A stretch of DNA of 64,000 nt, taken from assembly GCA_013368325.1 (NCBI GenBank), contig JAACJK010000017.1, positions 83,196 through 147,195 on the forward strand, given 5' to 3'. Shown in pieces: positions 12,664 to 24,258 of the stretch. Made by a program: the position numbers and the translations under genes. The DNA comes from Ephemerocybe angulata. Its lineage: Eukaryota; Basidiomycota; Agaricomycetes; Agaricales; Psathyrellaceae. Below the pieces are notes generated by a model. The model did not search any database, was not told where the DNA came from, and saw only the letters and a list, made by a program, of their open reading frames with translations. Positions within the stretch are counted from its first letter, which is position 1. Each line of letters opens with the position of its first letter.

Positions 12664-13362
12664 CTCATGAGAGTGTCGCTATGTGTAACACAAAGGACCC
12701 CTACCCATGAAGGACGCGCAGAGCTCTCGTTGGCTTTCGGCGAACCCGGGTACGAGCTCGAACGTACTCGCACGGCGTCACGAGAGTTCTGGCGTATAGC
12801 AGTTGCTGGGCCTGCAGTGAGGGCGGGGAGGTGTGCGCTGGCATCGAGCGACAGTATGATTGAATGGAAAGCCGTGAAATCACGGAAAGTATAAATTTCA
12901 CGCTGACAAAACATTCCCACAGCTTACGCGGGCGCCAAATCAGAAAACATATCCGTCCATTGCCACCGAGACGCGTTTCAGCTTCCGATTTCCATATGGT
13001 TGCGCCCCTGTCTCGCGGCTCTGCGGCTCTGCCCCATTTCTGCCCCATTTCTGTCCCATATTTGTTGTACGTATGACAGTAGTATACATATCTGCCTCAT
13101 ATCTGCGTGCCTTCTGGCAGATTGATATATTTGTGTGAAGAAATAGTATACTTACTCCGGAGCTGGGATACATATGCCTAATCTATGCCATATCTGTATA
13201 GAGCAGTCATATATTTTGCAGATATGCGAACAGCTAGCAGAACCGTATCGGTTCTGCAGCTGTTCTGAACAAAACCGACTTTCCTGGGCATTTATGACCC
13301 AGATCTGGTGTCAGATGTACATTTTCGCCGCATATCAACCGTAAATGCAAACCGCTTTTTTT

Positions 13363-13530
13363 ATGATGAAGTTGGCAGTCAATTCTGAGATTAGGAGCGC
13401 TGTGGAAGGAAAGTGGAAGGACTTGACAGTACATGACATCAAGAATGCGAGTCACGCAATGTTCTACGAGAAGCAGGGAGAGTATGTAGACCAGCTTTTG
13501 AAATTCGCCAGGCACGCTTTCAAGGTTTAA
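13363..13530 (+). pseudogene. C-terminal remnant of an alpha/beta-hydrolase
   Basis: About 50 codons match the C-terminus of the hydrolase gene 1 kb downstream. The remnant reads GKWKDLTVHDIKNASHAMFY, then EYVDQLLKFARHAFKV, then a stop. The intact neighbour has GKWKDLTVYTAKNGSHVFFY and the same ending pattern. Everything upstream of this block (nucleophile elbow, acid residue) is missing. It is a truncated tandem duplicate. Confidence 0.75.
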
Positions 13531-13933
13531 CGATAATGACTACCAGTCCTTGTTCCGCAATTGACGGCTATCTAATAGTTACTGGTATTCACACATTGGG
13601 GTTGAAATAGTGTCTTGTACTATGATAAATCGACCATTTCTAGTAACCCACCGATTCCACCAAATGCAGTTACCTGGATGGGTAAAATCTTAAAAATACC
13701 ACCAACCTTATTGTCTTTATCGAATCCAGAGCCAATCCAGAGCATGGCATCAGAAGCCCCGAATGACGAGATCCGCAGATAGCGAGAAACATCACTGACG
13801 AGAATACTCCCCTAAGTATACACAGGATAGCTTCCATCCGACGGTTACAAATCATCTTCGAAGATCGATGATATTCGACCAGAACCAACTTACAAATGGT
13901 GCCTATGGAAGGACCAATGTCGAGATCACAGAC

Positions 13934-13942
13934 TATATAAAG
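13934..13942 (+). promoter_or_regulatory. TATA box of the alpha/beta-hydrolase gene
   Basis: TATATAAAG lies 69 bp upstream of the ATG at 14003. Confidence 0.6.
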
Positions 13943-14002
13943 TGACGGTCGGGCTGGTACAGTCTAGCATTACTCCCCCCAGGTGATCTACATTGGATCG
14001 AA

Positions 14003-15085
14003 ATGGCTTCTGCTGTCCTCCACGCTACGTTCTCTTTAACAGAGCGGTATGTGTCCTCTTCGGACGGGACACAAATCTTTGCGCAAGCTGTTGGGCAGCC
14101 TCACCTCCCGACTCTTGTCTTTGTGCACGGATTCGCATTGAGTGCTCTTGTGTGGGCCCACATCCTTCATGATACGAACCTCCTTCGCTACTTCCACTTG
14201 GTAAGTCATATATTATACCCATAGAATATACCGCTGGGGTCATTGACTTGCCGTCACAATAGCTAGCATACGACCTACGAGGACACGGGCGCAGTGGGAA
14301 GCCAGCGAAAGAAGCCGACTACCTCAAAGCTTGGCGCAGACGACTTCGTTGCTGTGACTAAAGCTTTCAATGTGACGAAGCCATTATTCATTGGATGGTG
14401 AGCATATCATAGCCCACTCCCCCCTTAATTAGGCTAACACGCCCGTTTAATGTGTAGGAGTCTGGGAGGTACGATTCACCATCAAGCATCGGTCCGCTTT
14501 GTGATATGGGCGCCTAATCACGACTCCTGTTCTTCAGGTACATATGCGTCAGATGTCTTGCAGCATTACGGCCCCGACGCACTATCTGGTATAATTTGGA
14601 CTGCAGGGTTGCCGTACCTCGCCGCTTCACCCACCGTGCTCACACCATGGATCCAGAACATCGTCCTACCCGCGATCTCCAGCGTCGACAACGCCACTCT
14701 CGGTCTGTCAATTCGCCAAGAATTCACTAATGCGCTCTTCAACCACCCTGAAAAGGTACCCATCGGAGTACTCTGGAGCTGGCTCGGATCTACAACGCTA
14801 CAAGATCCCGCGAAGATTACCTTCCCAGCGGGCCCTGGACGAGGTAACACACAGGATCCGACGAACCTCTTTGAGGCTGGAAAGAAGGGCATACCCCTGT
14901 TGATAATTAATGGGGACGCGGATCGATTCGTCATTGGCGACGAGACGGTTAAGGCTGTCAAGGGAAAGTGGAAGGACTTGACCGTCTACACGGCGAAGAA
15001 TGGGAGTCATGTGTTCTTCTATGAGGAAAAGGAGGAGTATGTTTGCCAGGTTCTGCGGTTCGCCCGACGGGTTTTCCAGGTTTGA
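14003..15085 (+). CDS. Alpha/beta-hydrolase with one frameshift and an 11-nt microexon
   Basis: Exons are 14003-14200, 14263-14397, 14458-14468 and 14538-15085. Family motifs appear in order: the oxyanion segment VFVHGFALS, DLRGHGRSGKP, the nucleophile elbow GWSLGG, the acid residue in INGDADRF, and the catalytic histidine in NGSH, so the Ser-Asp-His triad is present. The serine elbow is encoded largely on an 11-nt microexon. In exon 2 the frame is broken: after the EADY codons, one extra base at about 14322-14323 is needed to reach SKLGADDF, the usual continuation. Total exon length is 892 nt, one more than a multiple of three, which agrees with a single-base insertion. Either the gene is a very young pseudogene or this is a base-calling error. 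A fungal epoxide-hydrolase/esterase-like role is possible; the substrate cannot be inferred. Confidence 0.75.
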
Positions 15086-15302
15086 GGAGTCGCTATCTAT
15101 CAGCATGTCATATCCATATCCGTTGGAGTAGAAACCCTGTGTTGCCAAACCATGATTGTGTGCGTGTTGAAGTTGAGTGTGCGAGAGACTCGCTGGTGGC
15201 TTCAATGAATAATCTTATGAAAATTAAAGCAATGTCTACACGCGATTGCACGTAAAGAGACTTTTAGTAGTAACCTCTATCGGAAATGAGCAGAATTACG
15301 CC

Positions 15303-17274
15303 TTATTCCGCCACGATATCTCCCCTTTCGCCCCCGTCATCAGCTTTGAGTGTGTCCACATGTCTGAGCCTCTCCTCTTCCTTTAGTCGTACGGCGACCT
15401 TTTCCACCTCTCGGTCCCAATCTGTTGTTAGGCACAGATAGCTCGCTACGACAGAGCAGTAAATCAGTGACACTGTTAGCCCGTACCAAAGCCCCTTCAA
15501 CCCCATATGTCTAGTGAACGCGAGCCATAATCCGAGTGGGATACCCACGACGTAGTATCCCGAGATGTTCAACATCGCCCCAACAAGCTGAATGCCGCGC
15601 GCACGCATAATACCCCCCGTAACGCCTACGGCTCCATCGAAGACTTGGAAAAGTGCGGCTATGGGAAGAACGTCTGCGACGAGGGAGACAACTGCCTCGT
15701 CGTTTGTGAAAAGGCGGCCCCAGGAGTGTCGCAAGGTCATGAACATTGCGCTCATCAGGAGAGAGATGCCGATGGTCATGGCAAAGGATGCGTTCGCTGC
15801 AACGCCCGCTCGTCTTCCTCTACGCTCCCCAAGCAAGTTACCGATACTGCTCTTCATAGTTAGTATCGGCGCTCTGGCGGTCTAGTAGGCTTCCTTACCG
15901 GACTGATGAAGCGACACCAATCGCGAAGGGCGCCTGGAACGTTGCTCCGCATGAGGTGCCAAGAACAGATTGGGTCGCTAGAGCCGTCGGCCCGATGGCG
16001 GACGCAGCCAAGACGACAAGCTCCCAAGCCCACCACTCCGAGCACACCTGTCCAACACCACTCAGCCCCAGGCGAACCAAGCGACCCAGGTGTGTGAACA
16101 TGCGCATTGTGAGCGGGTGCCACGCGCGCAGATCCGTATAGCGGGCGCCGTACGTGAACGACGCGATGGAAATGAGATAGTATGATACCACGGAGGCGAT
16201 GGGGGCCCCAATGAACCCCATGCTGAATGGCTCGGGACCCCAGACCAAGAACCAGCCGAGAAATGCGTTGATTGGGGCGACGAGTAGGATGATCCTTGTC
16301 GGTACGGTGAAGAGACCTTGCGACTGGAAGTAGCGGCTGTATCACGCATAAGCTTAGGGTACGGGATGAGACAAAGGAGAGTTCTTCGATGCTCACCGGC
16401 TAATGGTGTTAAATACAAATGGTGGTAGGGCGAGTGTAATCCAACGGAGGTACTGAGAGGCCAGGTGAGCCACCTCCGGGTCTTGCTTCAGGCGAAGTAA
16501 AAACGACTGCGCGTTGAACCAGGTGATCGTTATGGGCTGTGAAGCGATAATAAGTATGGGTCAATCTCCACTACTCCAGGTATCGAACGTACGATCATCA
16601 GACAAGCCATAACGACAACTGTGTTCAAGTTAGTACATGTATGCGTGCTCAATGGGTAATGACATGGTAACATACACATTCTCTGTGCCCATAGTCCTAC
16701 ATATTGTGGGTGCGATGAGGTCCAAGCCGACGGCATTAGGGTATCTAGTGCACTACAGAAGCCTTGGATGACGCTGAAGCCTGTGACGTTGGCAGTCATC
16801 GAGCCCAAGGTAATACCGGCGAGCGCCGTCGTTGACATGTGGCCGACAGAGATGACGGGGACAATGATCATGGTAAACTGAAGTACCTGCGTCCTGGGGT
16901 AGAAAACTCAAGTTATCTCATGTTATGTCCACTACAATGTATCAGGCAACTCACGCAAACAGTGGTACCGCAGCTTCCGTCAGGGTAGGAAGCTCTTCCC
17001 AGAACATGGCCATGCTGGAGACGTTGTCCTGCGATGGGGTTTCGTCGATGCCATCCTGGATATGAGGATTACGGGGTGTCGATAGTAGTGGTGTATGCTC
17101 GGATGGAAAGTCTTTGGGGCTGGGGGCAGGAGGTACTACTTCCATGGTCGCCTTCGTAAGACGTTCCGGCTCAGAAAGTGCATCGTTCTGAGTCGTATTC
17201 TGAGTGGGGACGTAGGCAGGCGTAGCGGTATTGGACAAGGACGACGAGGATTCTGTTTCGCGGGGAGCGGCCAT
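15303..17274 (-). CDS. MATE-family multidrug/toxin efflux transporter
   Basis: The gene starts at ATG 17274 and stops at 15303, with several short introns (for example GTGAGT at 16954). The N-terminus is a long cytosolic Ser/Thr/Pro-rich tail of about 100 residues with HTPLLS, as in fungal MATE proteins of the yeast Erc1/YDR338C type. The membrane core follows: VISVGHMSTTALAGITLGSM, the family-typical GFCSALDTLMPSA, VGLWAQR, then GWFLVWGPEPFSMGFIGAPI, LGLSGVGQVCSEWWAWE, and SVLGTSCGATFQAPFAIGVA followed by R-IGNLLGE. These proteins have 12 transmembrane helices and exchange organic cations or drugs for H+ or Na+. The C-terminus is charged. No lesion was found, so it is probably functional. 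Its 5' end faces the pseudokinase gene tail to head on the same strand. Confidence 0.85.
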
Positions 17275-17545
17275 TGGAGCCAGGAGCAGAGATCCGGCTG
17301 ACGAGTCACGAAAAGATGGATCTTGGTCTTTATCCCACAGCGCCTCCGAGGAGGGCGGGAAATTGCGCGTCCATGAATTCTGATTCCGCCAGGGCTTCTT
17401 GCACGCTGCACATGTGTTACCTTGATTTTTGTCAATGACTCATTTAAGAATACTCGTCCGATACCTGCTGACGGGCAGAGTGTACCTGAGAACCCTGAAC
17501 TGCCTTTGAGTGCTGATAAGGCTACATATGTATCAAATGACTCGG

Positions 17546-18880
17546 TCAGTAACAGCAAGAACACTTCGATGCAACCTTCACCCAGTCATCACCCCGCAAG
17601 TCCCTGACAGATTGTCTAGCCGCTGGGTCGATAACAAGACACTTCCGAAGAAACGCGCACATCGCAGTGGCTTCATATTCCGTCAGCACTTGCCTCAGAC
17701 TCTTCTCTAATGATTGAATCGAAGTGTTTGTGTCTGGGAGAACTTGAACGTTTGAATCCCCTTGCCAAGCATCAGGAATACTGTCCTGAAGGACGTCCCG
17801 GATTTCCCGAAGTCGTTCGGAGGCGGTACCGGTCGAGGTAAACAACTTTTCCCCCGTCACAAGCTCGAAGGCCTGTGTTGCGATGATTATTAGTGATTAG
17901 AATCGAGAGTAAAAGGGAGATGGACCGCGTACCAAACATCCGAGCATCCATACGTCAGTTGACAGTCCGCAGGTAGGATTTGCCAGGAGGGTCTCTGGAG
18001 CAGAACTATAGTCGTGCTCTCTCTCGGGGGCATACGGCGGTACTTGAACTGGCAAGTGTCGATATCGCAGTCAGACTCCAGAGCGCGTGCATAAATGAGA
18101 GAGTAAGGACATACCGTGTCCAAAACCCGCAAGGAGGAGCATCCAATCCGCAACTTCACGCATAGGTTCGTCCCATTTAGCCGTCTCGTCTCCGAGAGGC
18201 TGCGAACGCACGACAGGGAAACCGCCAATGATCTCCGTTTTTCCTGGAGGTCTCTCCGCAAGATGTTCTGCCAACTCCTCCTCATCTACGGAGGCCCAGA
18301 AGACGAGGTTCTCGAGCTTGACGCCTGCGTCACACTTGGGATTACCGAAGCACATAACGCTCGAAATAACAATCAAAGACATACCTGAATGCATGACCTC
18401 CTCATTTTGCAGGCTTTCGAGCGTCGAAAGGACAGTAGACACGGTATACTGTACAACATGAACTGGGAGTCCCGGGCGCCCATCCCTCTTCGCATCTCTC
18501 AGCAAGCCCGAAAGCGGCAATCCATATTCAATCATCACGAGGCACAGGTGCTCGCCATGAACACCTGTCTCCCAGAAGCTGTAGTTGATTGTGGGAAACG
18601 GGATCCACTTTCTGGCGCGAGCGACCGCGCCCTGGAGGATTGGACGTAGTGTAGTATCTGCGCCCTTAGAAGCGGAGACAGTGAACACCTGTACCACCCA
18701 ATACACGGTTTCGTCCCCAGTCTTTTCCGATACAAACCAGGTGGACGACCGGGGTCCCCACCCTAGCTTCCGAACGATGGTATACTTTCCTCCATGGAGT
18801 GTTTGATTGATGTCTGCGGGGAGGTATCCAAAGCCGTCTTCTGCTGAGAGGTTGAGCGGTTCTTCGGGGAACGAGGCCAT
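17546..18880 (-). CDS. SRPK-like pseudokinase
   Basis: The start at 18880 gives an N-terminus with YLPADINQTLHGGKYTIVRKL, which aligns with the region just before the kinase domain of SRPK-type (SR-protein) kinases. The glycine loop is LGWGPRSSTWFV. Where SRPKs have the ATP-binding lysine (ALKV) this protein has VVQV (Gln64). After an intron at about 18387-18328 the catalytic loop reads MHSGVKLENL, with Gly in place of the catalytic Asp. The Mg-binding DFG reads AGFGH, again losing the Asp. The downstream APE helix (APETLLANPTCGLSTDVW) and LGCL segment are kept, so the fold is probably intact. Loss of all three catalytic residues with an otherwise open gene suggests a scaffolding or decoy pseudokinase. 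Splice sites look normal. Confidence 0.8.
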
Positions 18881-19387
18881 AATACAGCGGAGGTGAGGGG
18901 TGTGAGTTAGACAACCAGTTGTGTCAAGTCGTGTAGGGTCGTTGCGATTGGGGGGTCAGAAGCGGGGTAGATGCACTCCTCCCCAGATCGTAGCAGCCGT
19001 AAATAAGTATCGATGCTGGATTCGGGTCCTGAGACCGCATTTGGCCCACATCAGGCGCCCATTTATCAAACATGAAGATGTCTGTACTCATCTGTTGATT
19101 GTGTAGACACGCTACAAACACTTATCGTATACACACCACACACACGCACACGAGAACACATGACCGTGGATTTGAAGAAAGGCATAATGAGTTCATGACT
19201 ACGAAATGAGAGTTGTAGACGCCAACGCAGGGCTCACAATCCCGGGCGTAGGGGTAAGGTACGTCGACCGCCCGAGTCAGGGCTTCATCATCACCCATCA
19301 CACACCACCCAAAATGAATGAAAAGATGCATAGGACAACACCCGAAACGTAGTGGCCAAACGAAATATGGCCAAACGAAGTATTCGA
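18881..19387. other. Intergenic, CA-rich microsatellite
   Basis: No gene is seen. A short run of CACACA-type repeats lies near 19131-19153. A long minus-strand open frame across 19122-19772 was rejected as GC and frame bias. Confidence 0.35.
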
Positions 19388-19640
19388 AATGAATTCCCGA
19401 GTAACTTCCAGCTCGAACGAAGTCCATCGAGACGTCCGCATCGAGCGAACGCACGGGTATGCACATTCGAGAAGAATGCTGTCCCCTATCCGAAGCGAAA
19501 GCAGGACTGAGGTGAGTATAAAAAGGGGTCTCGAATCGACCGAACCAGAGCAAGGATCGACGCGCTAATCGAAAGACGCGATCGCACGACGGACGCGAGC
19601 AACCGATCCGCCATCCGATCCTCCAGTTGAACGAAGAAAG
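19388..19640. repeat. Dispersed repeat, copy 1
   Basis: Starts GAATTCCCGAGTAACTTCCA and matches 23954-24258 over most of its length, including CATTCGAGAAGAAT, GACGCGCTAAT and GCAACCGATCCGCCAT. It has a TATAAAAAGG box near 19518, so it may be the promoter part of a multicopy gene or a retroelement end. Confidence 0.75.
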
Positions 19641-19691
19641 GAAAGACAAAGAAAGAACCCAAGACCCAACCTCAAGCGAACGGAACATAAA

Positions 19692-19780
19692 ATGAACCCA
19701 AAACGCGCACTCACCATGCTTCATATCAACCCCCCCATACTCCTCCTCCCCACACTCCTTCCAAAACCACATGACACTCC
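19692..19780. repeat. Short duplicated segment, copy 1 of 3
   Basis: Shares CGCACTCACCATGCTTCAT and CACTCCTTCCAAAACCACA-like text with 20394-20456 and 20533-20600. On the minus strand these copies correspond to the 3' end of the unresolved gene at 20557, so the end of that gene appears to have been duplicated. Confidence 0.6.
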
Positions 19781-20393
19781 CGTCCGAAACCGATCCAACG
19801 TTCCCACCCTCTCCTGCTCCTTATACTTCCCCCTCCTACACGCCCCACTCCCGTACCTCTCCTGCACCTTACCGTCCTGCCCCGCTCCGCCGTGATGCCC
19901 CCGTCGACTCCGTCTTTCGTTAGGAGGAAGCATTTATGGTCTTTGAGTACCCAGCGGGCTCAATCTAGAATGGGGAGAAGGTAAGATTCGTGTGAGTACG
20001 TGCGCGATATAGTAGGCAGAGCGAAGGGATGGACGAAAGGGATGGATTTAGAAGGAGAAGGGGAGGAGGGAGATGACGATGGAGCGCAAACGTATCATAA
20101 CAAATATATAGTTCTTTTCACTGAACCTCGTCGTATCGACGCACAAGGCCTCAAACAAAACCGAAGATAGTGTAATCACATACGCTGCGCTCCACCGTTG
20201 TTTGACCACCCCATAACGCGAGATATACACGTCGCATAGTCCAGCGAGGGGGCAACCCCGAACTGGAATAGATCGAAAGCAAAGCACAGTGCAAAGAATA
20301 AGGGACGAAGGAGACGAATAGAGAGAGAGAGCCGATCGACAGAACACGATAGGCGCCGCGAAGGTACGAGGCGAAGGACTCTAACCAGAACCG

Positions 20394-20456
20394 AACCCGA
20401 AACGCACACTCACGAGTCACCGTGCTTCATCCTCCCCGTACTCCTTCCAAAACATG
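20394..20456. repeat. Short duplicated segment, copy 2 of 3
   Basis: Carries AACGCACACTCACGAGTCAC and GTACTCCTTCCAAAACA, almost identical to 20533-20600. Confidence 0.65.
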
Positions 20457-20556
20457 GCAACGAACCCACAACCAACACCACGATCCCCCGAACTCGAAAG
20501 AGCGTCGGACGGCACATCCTCAAACCAAACCCGAACCCAAAACGCACACTCACGAG

Positions 20557-21903
20557 TCACCATCCTTCATCCCCCCGTACTCCTTCCAAAACAACAGGAC
20601 ACTCCTCTCCAAATCCGAACCAAACTCCCCACTCCTTATACCTCCCCCTCCTGCCCCTAACCCTCCTGCCCCTCCCTTCGCATCCCACGCCAACGCCCTC
20701 CCGCAGTCGGACACCCGCCCCCACCGCACCGGAACCGGCTGGTGGAGGCGCAAACGCCGTCTTCTCAGCCATCTCCGCCTCCTCGAGTAAATGCCGATAT
20801 AGCCTCGAGCAATGTGCGATAATCGCACCCGAAACCCCCTCCGCGCTCGTGGAGACGAGTCTCAGGCGTTCCCATTGGGACTGGTGACGAAGATGAGGGG
20901 AATAGGGTTCTGGGAGGAGCATGGTTCGGGTCGTCGGAGCACCGCCATTCGTCGTTGTACTCGTACTCGTTGCGTACTCGCGTTCGGTGAGGGTGTGGTT
21001 GTTGTACTCGGAGTCGCCGACGTGGTAGCAGGAGGATCATCCCCGCCGTCCAACCGATGCGGATAACGACGAACGCAGACAAATTCCCCTTCGGCGGGAC
21101 GCTGAAGACGTGTTGGCAGGGGTAGGTGATCATCGTGTCTTCGGAAGGATGGTTCCACAGTTTTTCGGGGTCGGCGAGGGCGAGAGGGGGTTCGGGGGTG
21201 CTCCTGTTGTTGTCGGGGTCATGAGGGAGGTAGTCGATGGGATGGACGTAGTCGTTGGGGTGGAGTTCATCATTCGTTCGTTCGATTCCTTCCATATATC
21301 CTCCTCCTCCTCCTGACGCTCCTTCCACTCCTCCTAATCCTGATCATCCAGTTCGTCCGGTAGGAGAGACGGGTCGTACAGACGCACAGGCGGCGACAAA
21401 GCGGTGTTGGTAGAATCTCTTGGACGATGTGGAAAGAGGATGTGGTAGCGAGTTCTTCGTACGACATCGGACCCAAGTCGATGCTCGCCGTCACCGCTAC
21501 GCCCATCGCCGGCTTCGCAGTTGTAGAATAACTCGGTCTTAGCAAGTCTCCTTCGTCGTCGTTCTCCGAATCCCGGCGATCCGATGTTGGTGGCGGGTTT
21601 GACGAAGCGTCGTCTACATCGCCGTCGTGATTCGTCGTTGTGGCTAAGGTATGTGAATGTGAAGTACCTCGTGTCTGTGGTTCCGTAGGCTGAAGCGAGC
21701 TACGCGCAGAAGCGGTGGTGGACCCGAGGAAGACGAAGACGAGGATGTGCGAAGCCTTTGGACCTGGACCCGGACGCGGGTGTCCGTGCTGGGCGTCGCG
21801 AGGTGGACGAAGAGGCCGCCCTACCTGGTCGCGCGCGTACAGCGGCGTGTGGGAGAGGACCATGCGGGCGTGGAGGAGGTGGTGGAGGAGGAGGGAATGG
21901 CAC
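20557..21903 (-). CDS. Unresolved GC-rich coding region, unknown protein
   Basis: Two or three minus-strand frames stay open for long stretches. Protein-like segments include PMSYEELATTSSFHIVQEIL (about 21400-21460), PCQHVFSVPPKGNLSAFVVI (about 21065-21125) and GVSGAIIAHCSRLYRHLLEE (about 20775-20840). They lie in different frames. Either several introns or several frameshifts separate them; I could not find a consistent splice model. The composition is strongly GC-biased and Pro/Ser/Arg-rich, so part of the openness is trivial. The 3' end is duplicated downstream at 20394 and 19692. Function unknown. Confidence 0.3.
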
Positions 21904-22543
21904 AGCAGCTGGGGCGGGCCACGGCGGGGAGGGAGGAGCTTGGAGGGCGGTCTCCTGGGATGGACGGACGGACTGTGGGTTGGGTTAGGTTGGGGGCTGG
22001 AGACGAGTGGGGGTGGGGTGGGACGTACTGGTTGGTGCGCGGTGGACCTGGGACCTGCGTTTATGCTAAGACGTTGCTAAACTTGACCGGACCTCGGTCG
22101 TTTCGGGACTCCTTCCTAAGCACAGATCCCTCTTCCTTTGTCGCCTAAGATTACAGAGAGCGGGACCAAGAGACTCGGAGGCGCAAACTTGAGTTGTAGA
22201 GAGAAAGAAGAAGAAGGAAGAATGGGGTTGACCAGAACGCGGATGGCCACGATGATGATTGCACCACTACAAGGTTCCTTTTGTTTGGCATCTACCTCTG
22301 GAACAGACATTGTATCGTCCGTTTCAACTTAAACTTTCAGCGCTCATCCTCCGTCCTCGTGTATGACAGCTCCTGCGTATTGTATACCACGGAGGATTAA
22401 ATCCTGAGCCCAGATGTACGACGAGCAGGCGACGTCGCCCCATCGTCCGTCCGCGCTTCGTCATCACCCGGCACAAAACAAATTAAGTCGTGCCCGCCCG
22501 TACCCGCCTCGGAAGACAATTGCGAAGTCTCTGATTGTCGGAG

Positions 22544-23213
22544 ATGGGGTTGGAAATGCAGACGTTGGTACGTCTCAATCGATTACCGCTTTTGCAGAAT
22601 TGCTTTGACGAAGCATACATAGATCAACGTCCCGCTTGGGCGACTGCCATGATGGAGACCATTGAAAGAAGCAATGCCACCTTCGAGGCGGGTATTCGAA
22701 GTGTCAATGCCAGGATCGACGGCGTTCACACCAGGATCGACGGTGTTCACACCAGGCTCACCAGACTCCAGGGTACAATCGATTCGACGCGGACGTTGGT
22801 GATCAAGTCACTGCAAGCGTCCGCTAAGGTAAGTATTATTACCTCTTGGCTTGGTTAAAGTAACTCACCTCTCGAAGGCATCCAACAGATTGGTTGGATT
22901 CGGAACATTGGAGAACCCCCTCCAAGCCGTCGTCTTTCACAATGGAGAGAACCCAGTCGATGACGTGGTGAGCATCTGCACTTCCTGCTCTATCTTTTAC
23001 CAATATATTCTCTTCTAGCATCTACCCCCTCTCGTAACATCGAAGGATATTCTTAATCTGAACTACAACGACCTTCGGAGCTATGCTCAAGGCTACGGGT
23101 TTTCTCCTCTCCCCACTCCATCAGACCGTCGGGCTTCAGAAATGGATAAGGAAAGGATGCGCCAGTTTGTGACTCGGTTTATAGGTGCTACATATATTCC
23201 ACCGCATCAGTGA
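22544..23213 (+). CDS. Mug135-like protein
   Basis: Exons from 22544 to 22828, 22878 to 22967 and 23019 to 23213 splice in phase at GTAAGT and GTGAGC donors. The middle has a coiled coil with a tandem seven-residue repeat (RIDGVHT twice, then RLTRLQG). The C-terminal part (LPPLVTSKDILNLNYNDLRS, then AQGYG) has the layout of the Mug135-like C-terminal domain common in Agaricomycetes: a proline-led linker, a short helix, and a final helix that ends near an IG pair. The S. pombe namesake is a meiotically upregulated gene; the molecular role is unknown. The 5' end is uncertain: a second frame from ATG 22414 to 22608 also looks coding (VGDGVGNADV) and may be the true N-terminus joined by an intron or a lost frame. 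Confidence 0.6.
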
Positions 23214-23440
23214 GGATCCGGGTTCGCTTGGACTACGGGTGTAGCGGACATGGTACGATAGTGCTCTGTGTATTAGATAGTGCGACCTTCAGCTGGGGAG
23301 AAGTGGATTGGTTTAAGTGGAAGAATGTAGCTACGAATCGAGGTATAGGGCTGTCTGTAATGGGAGGAGCATATTTTTCACGTTGAATACAGGGGTAAAG
23401 TAAGAGATGTGAACCCTGCTTCTACCTCATACATGCCTGC

Positions 23441-23698
23441 TCCCAGCCTGCTCCATGCCGGCTACTCACATCTAAGGACCGTACGAATTTGAAAAGTCCG
23501 CTATTCCATAAAGGTGGCGGGAGTGATTGGAAGATTGACGAGTCTACTATCTTTCCTTCTCTCTCTACCTACTCCCAGCCTACTCCATGCCGTCTACTCA
23601 CATCTAAGGACCGTACGAATTTGAAAAGTCCGCTATTCCATAAAGGTGGCGGGAGTGATTGGAAGATTGACGAGTCTACTATCTTTCCTTCTCTCTCC
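23441..23698. repeat. Tandem duplication, 132-bp unit, two copies
   Basis: Units start with TCCCAGCCT at 23441 and 23573. They differ at only a few positions, including inside the CCATGCCGGCTAC block. The duplication lies directly 3' of the Mug135-like gene. Confidence 0.85.
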
Positions 23699-23953
23699 CC
23701 CGAAATGTGACATACTGGAAGCCCAGATCCGAGGGGTTTTAAAACACGCAGACGGGCTATTTCTATTACGCGGGGCACGGGGCTGGAGGATTGATACATC
23801 GATCCAATAGTTCGAGTAAAGGAGTCAGCAAATCCAACTATGCATAGTCGATTCCCTAATACTGGATCTACCAGGGCCAACACTCTGAATGCACCTTCTT
23901 GCGCTCTCACAAAGGTCTGACTCGAAGATCTATCCGAGACCCCTAAGAATGAA

Positions 23954-24258
23954 GTGAATTCCCGAGTAACTTCCAGCTCGAACGAAGTCCATCGAGACGT
24001 CCGCATCGAGTGACTACACGGGTTCGCACATTCGAGAAGAATTCTGTCCCCGATCCGAAGCGAAAGCAGGAGAGTAAGAAAGGGGTCCCGAATCGACCGG
24101 ATCCAGGGCAAGGATAGACGCGCTAATAGAACTAACACCTACTTAGGAAGGTAAGAAAACGAAGGAACGACATGACTGAGGATAGACGCGATCGAACTAC
24201 GCGAACGACGCGAGCAACCGATCCGCCATTTGATCCTCCAGTTCAACGAAGAAAGAAA
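23954..24258. repeat. Dispersed repeat, copy 2
   Basis: Second copy of the 19388-19640 repeat. It contains a 40-50 bp insertion with ACACCTACTTAGGAAGG that is absent from copy 1. Confidence 0.75.

Noticed and set aside
19122..19772. 216-codon minus-strand frame
   Set aside because: Overlaps the dispersed repeat, Trp/Cys/Phe-rich with no domain; looks like non-coding sequence.
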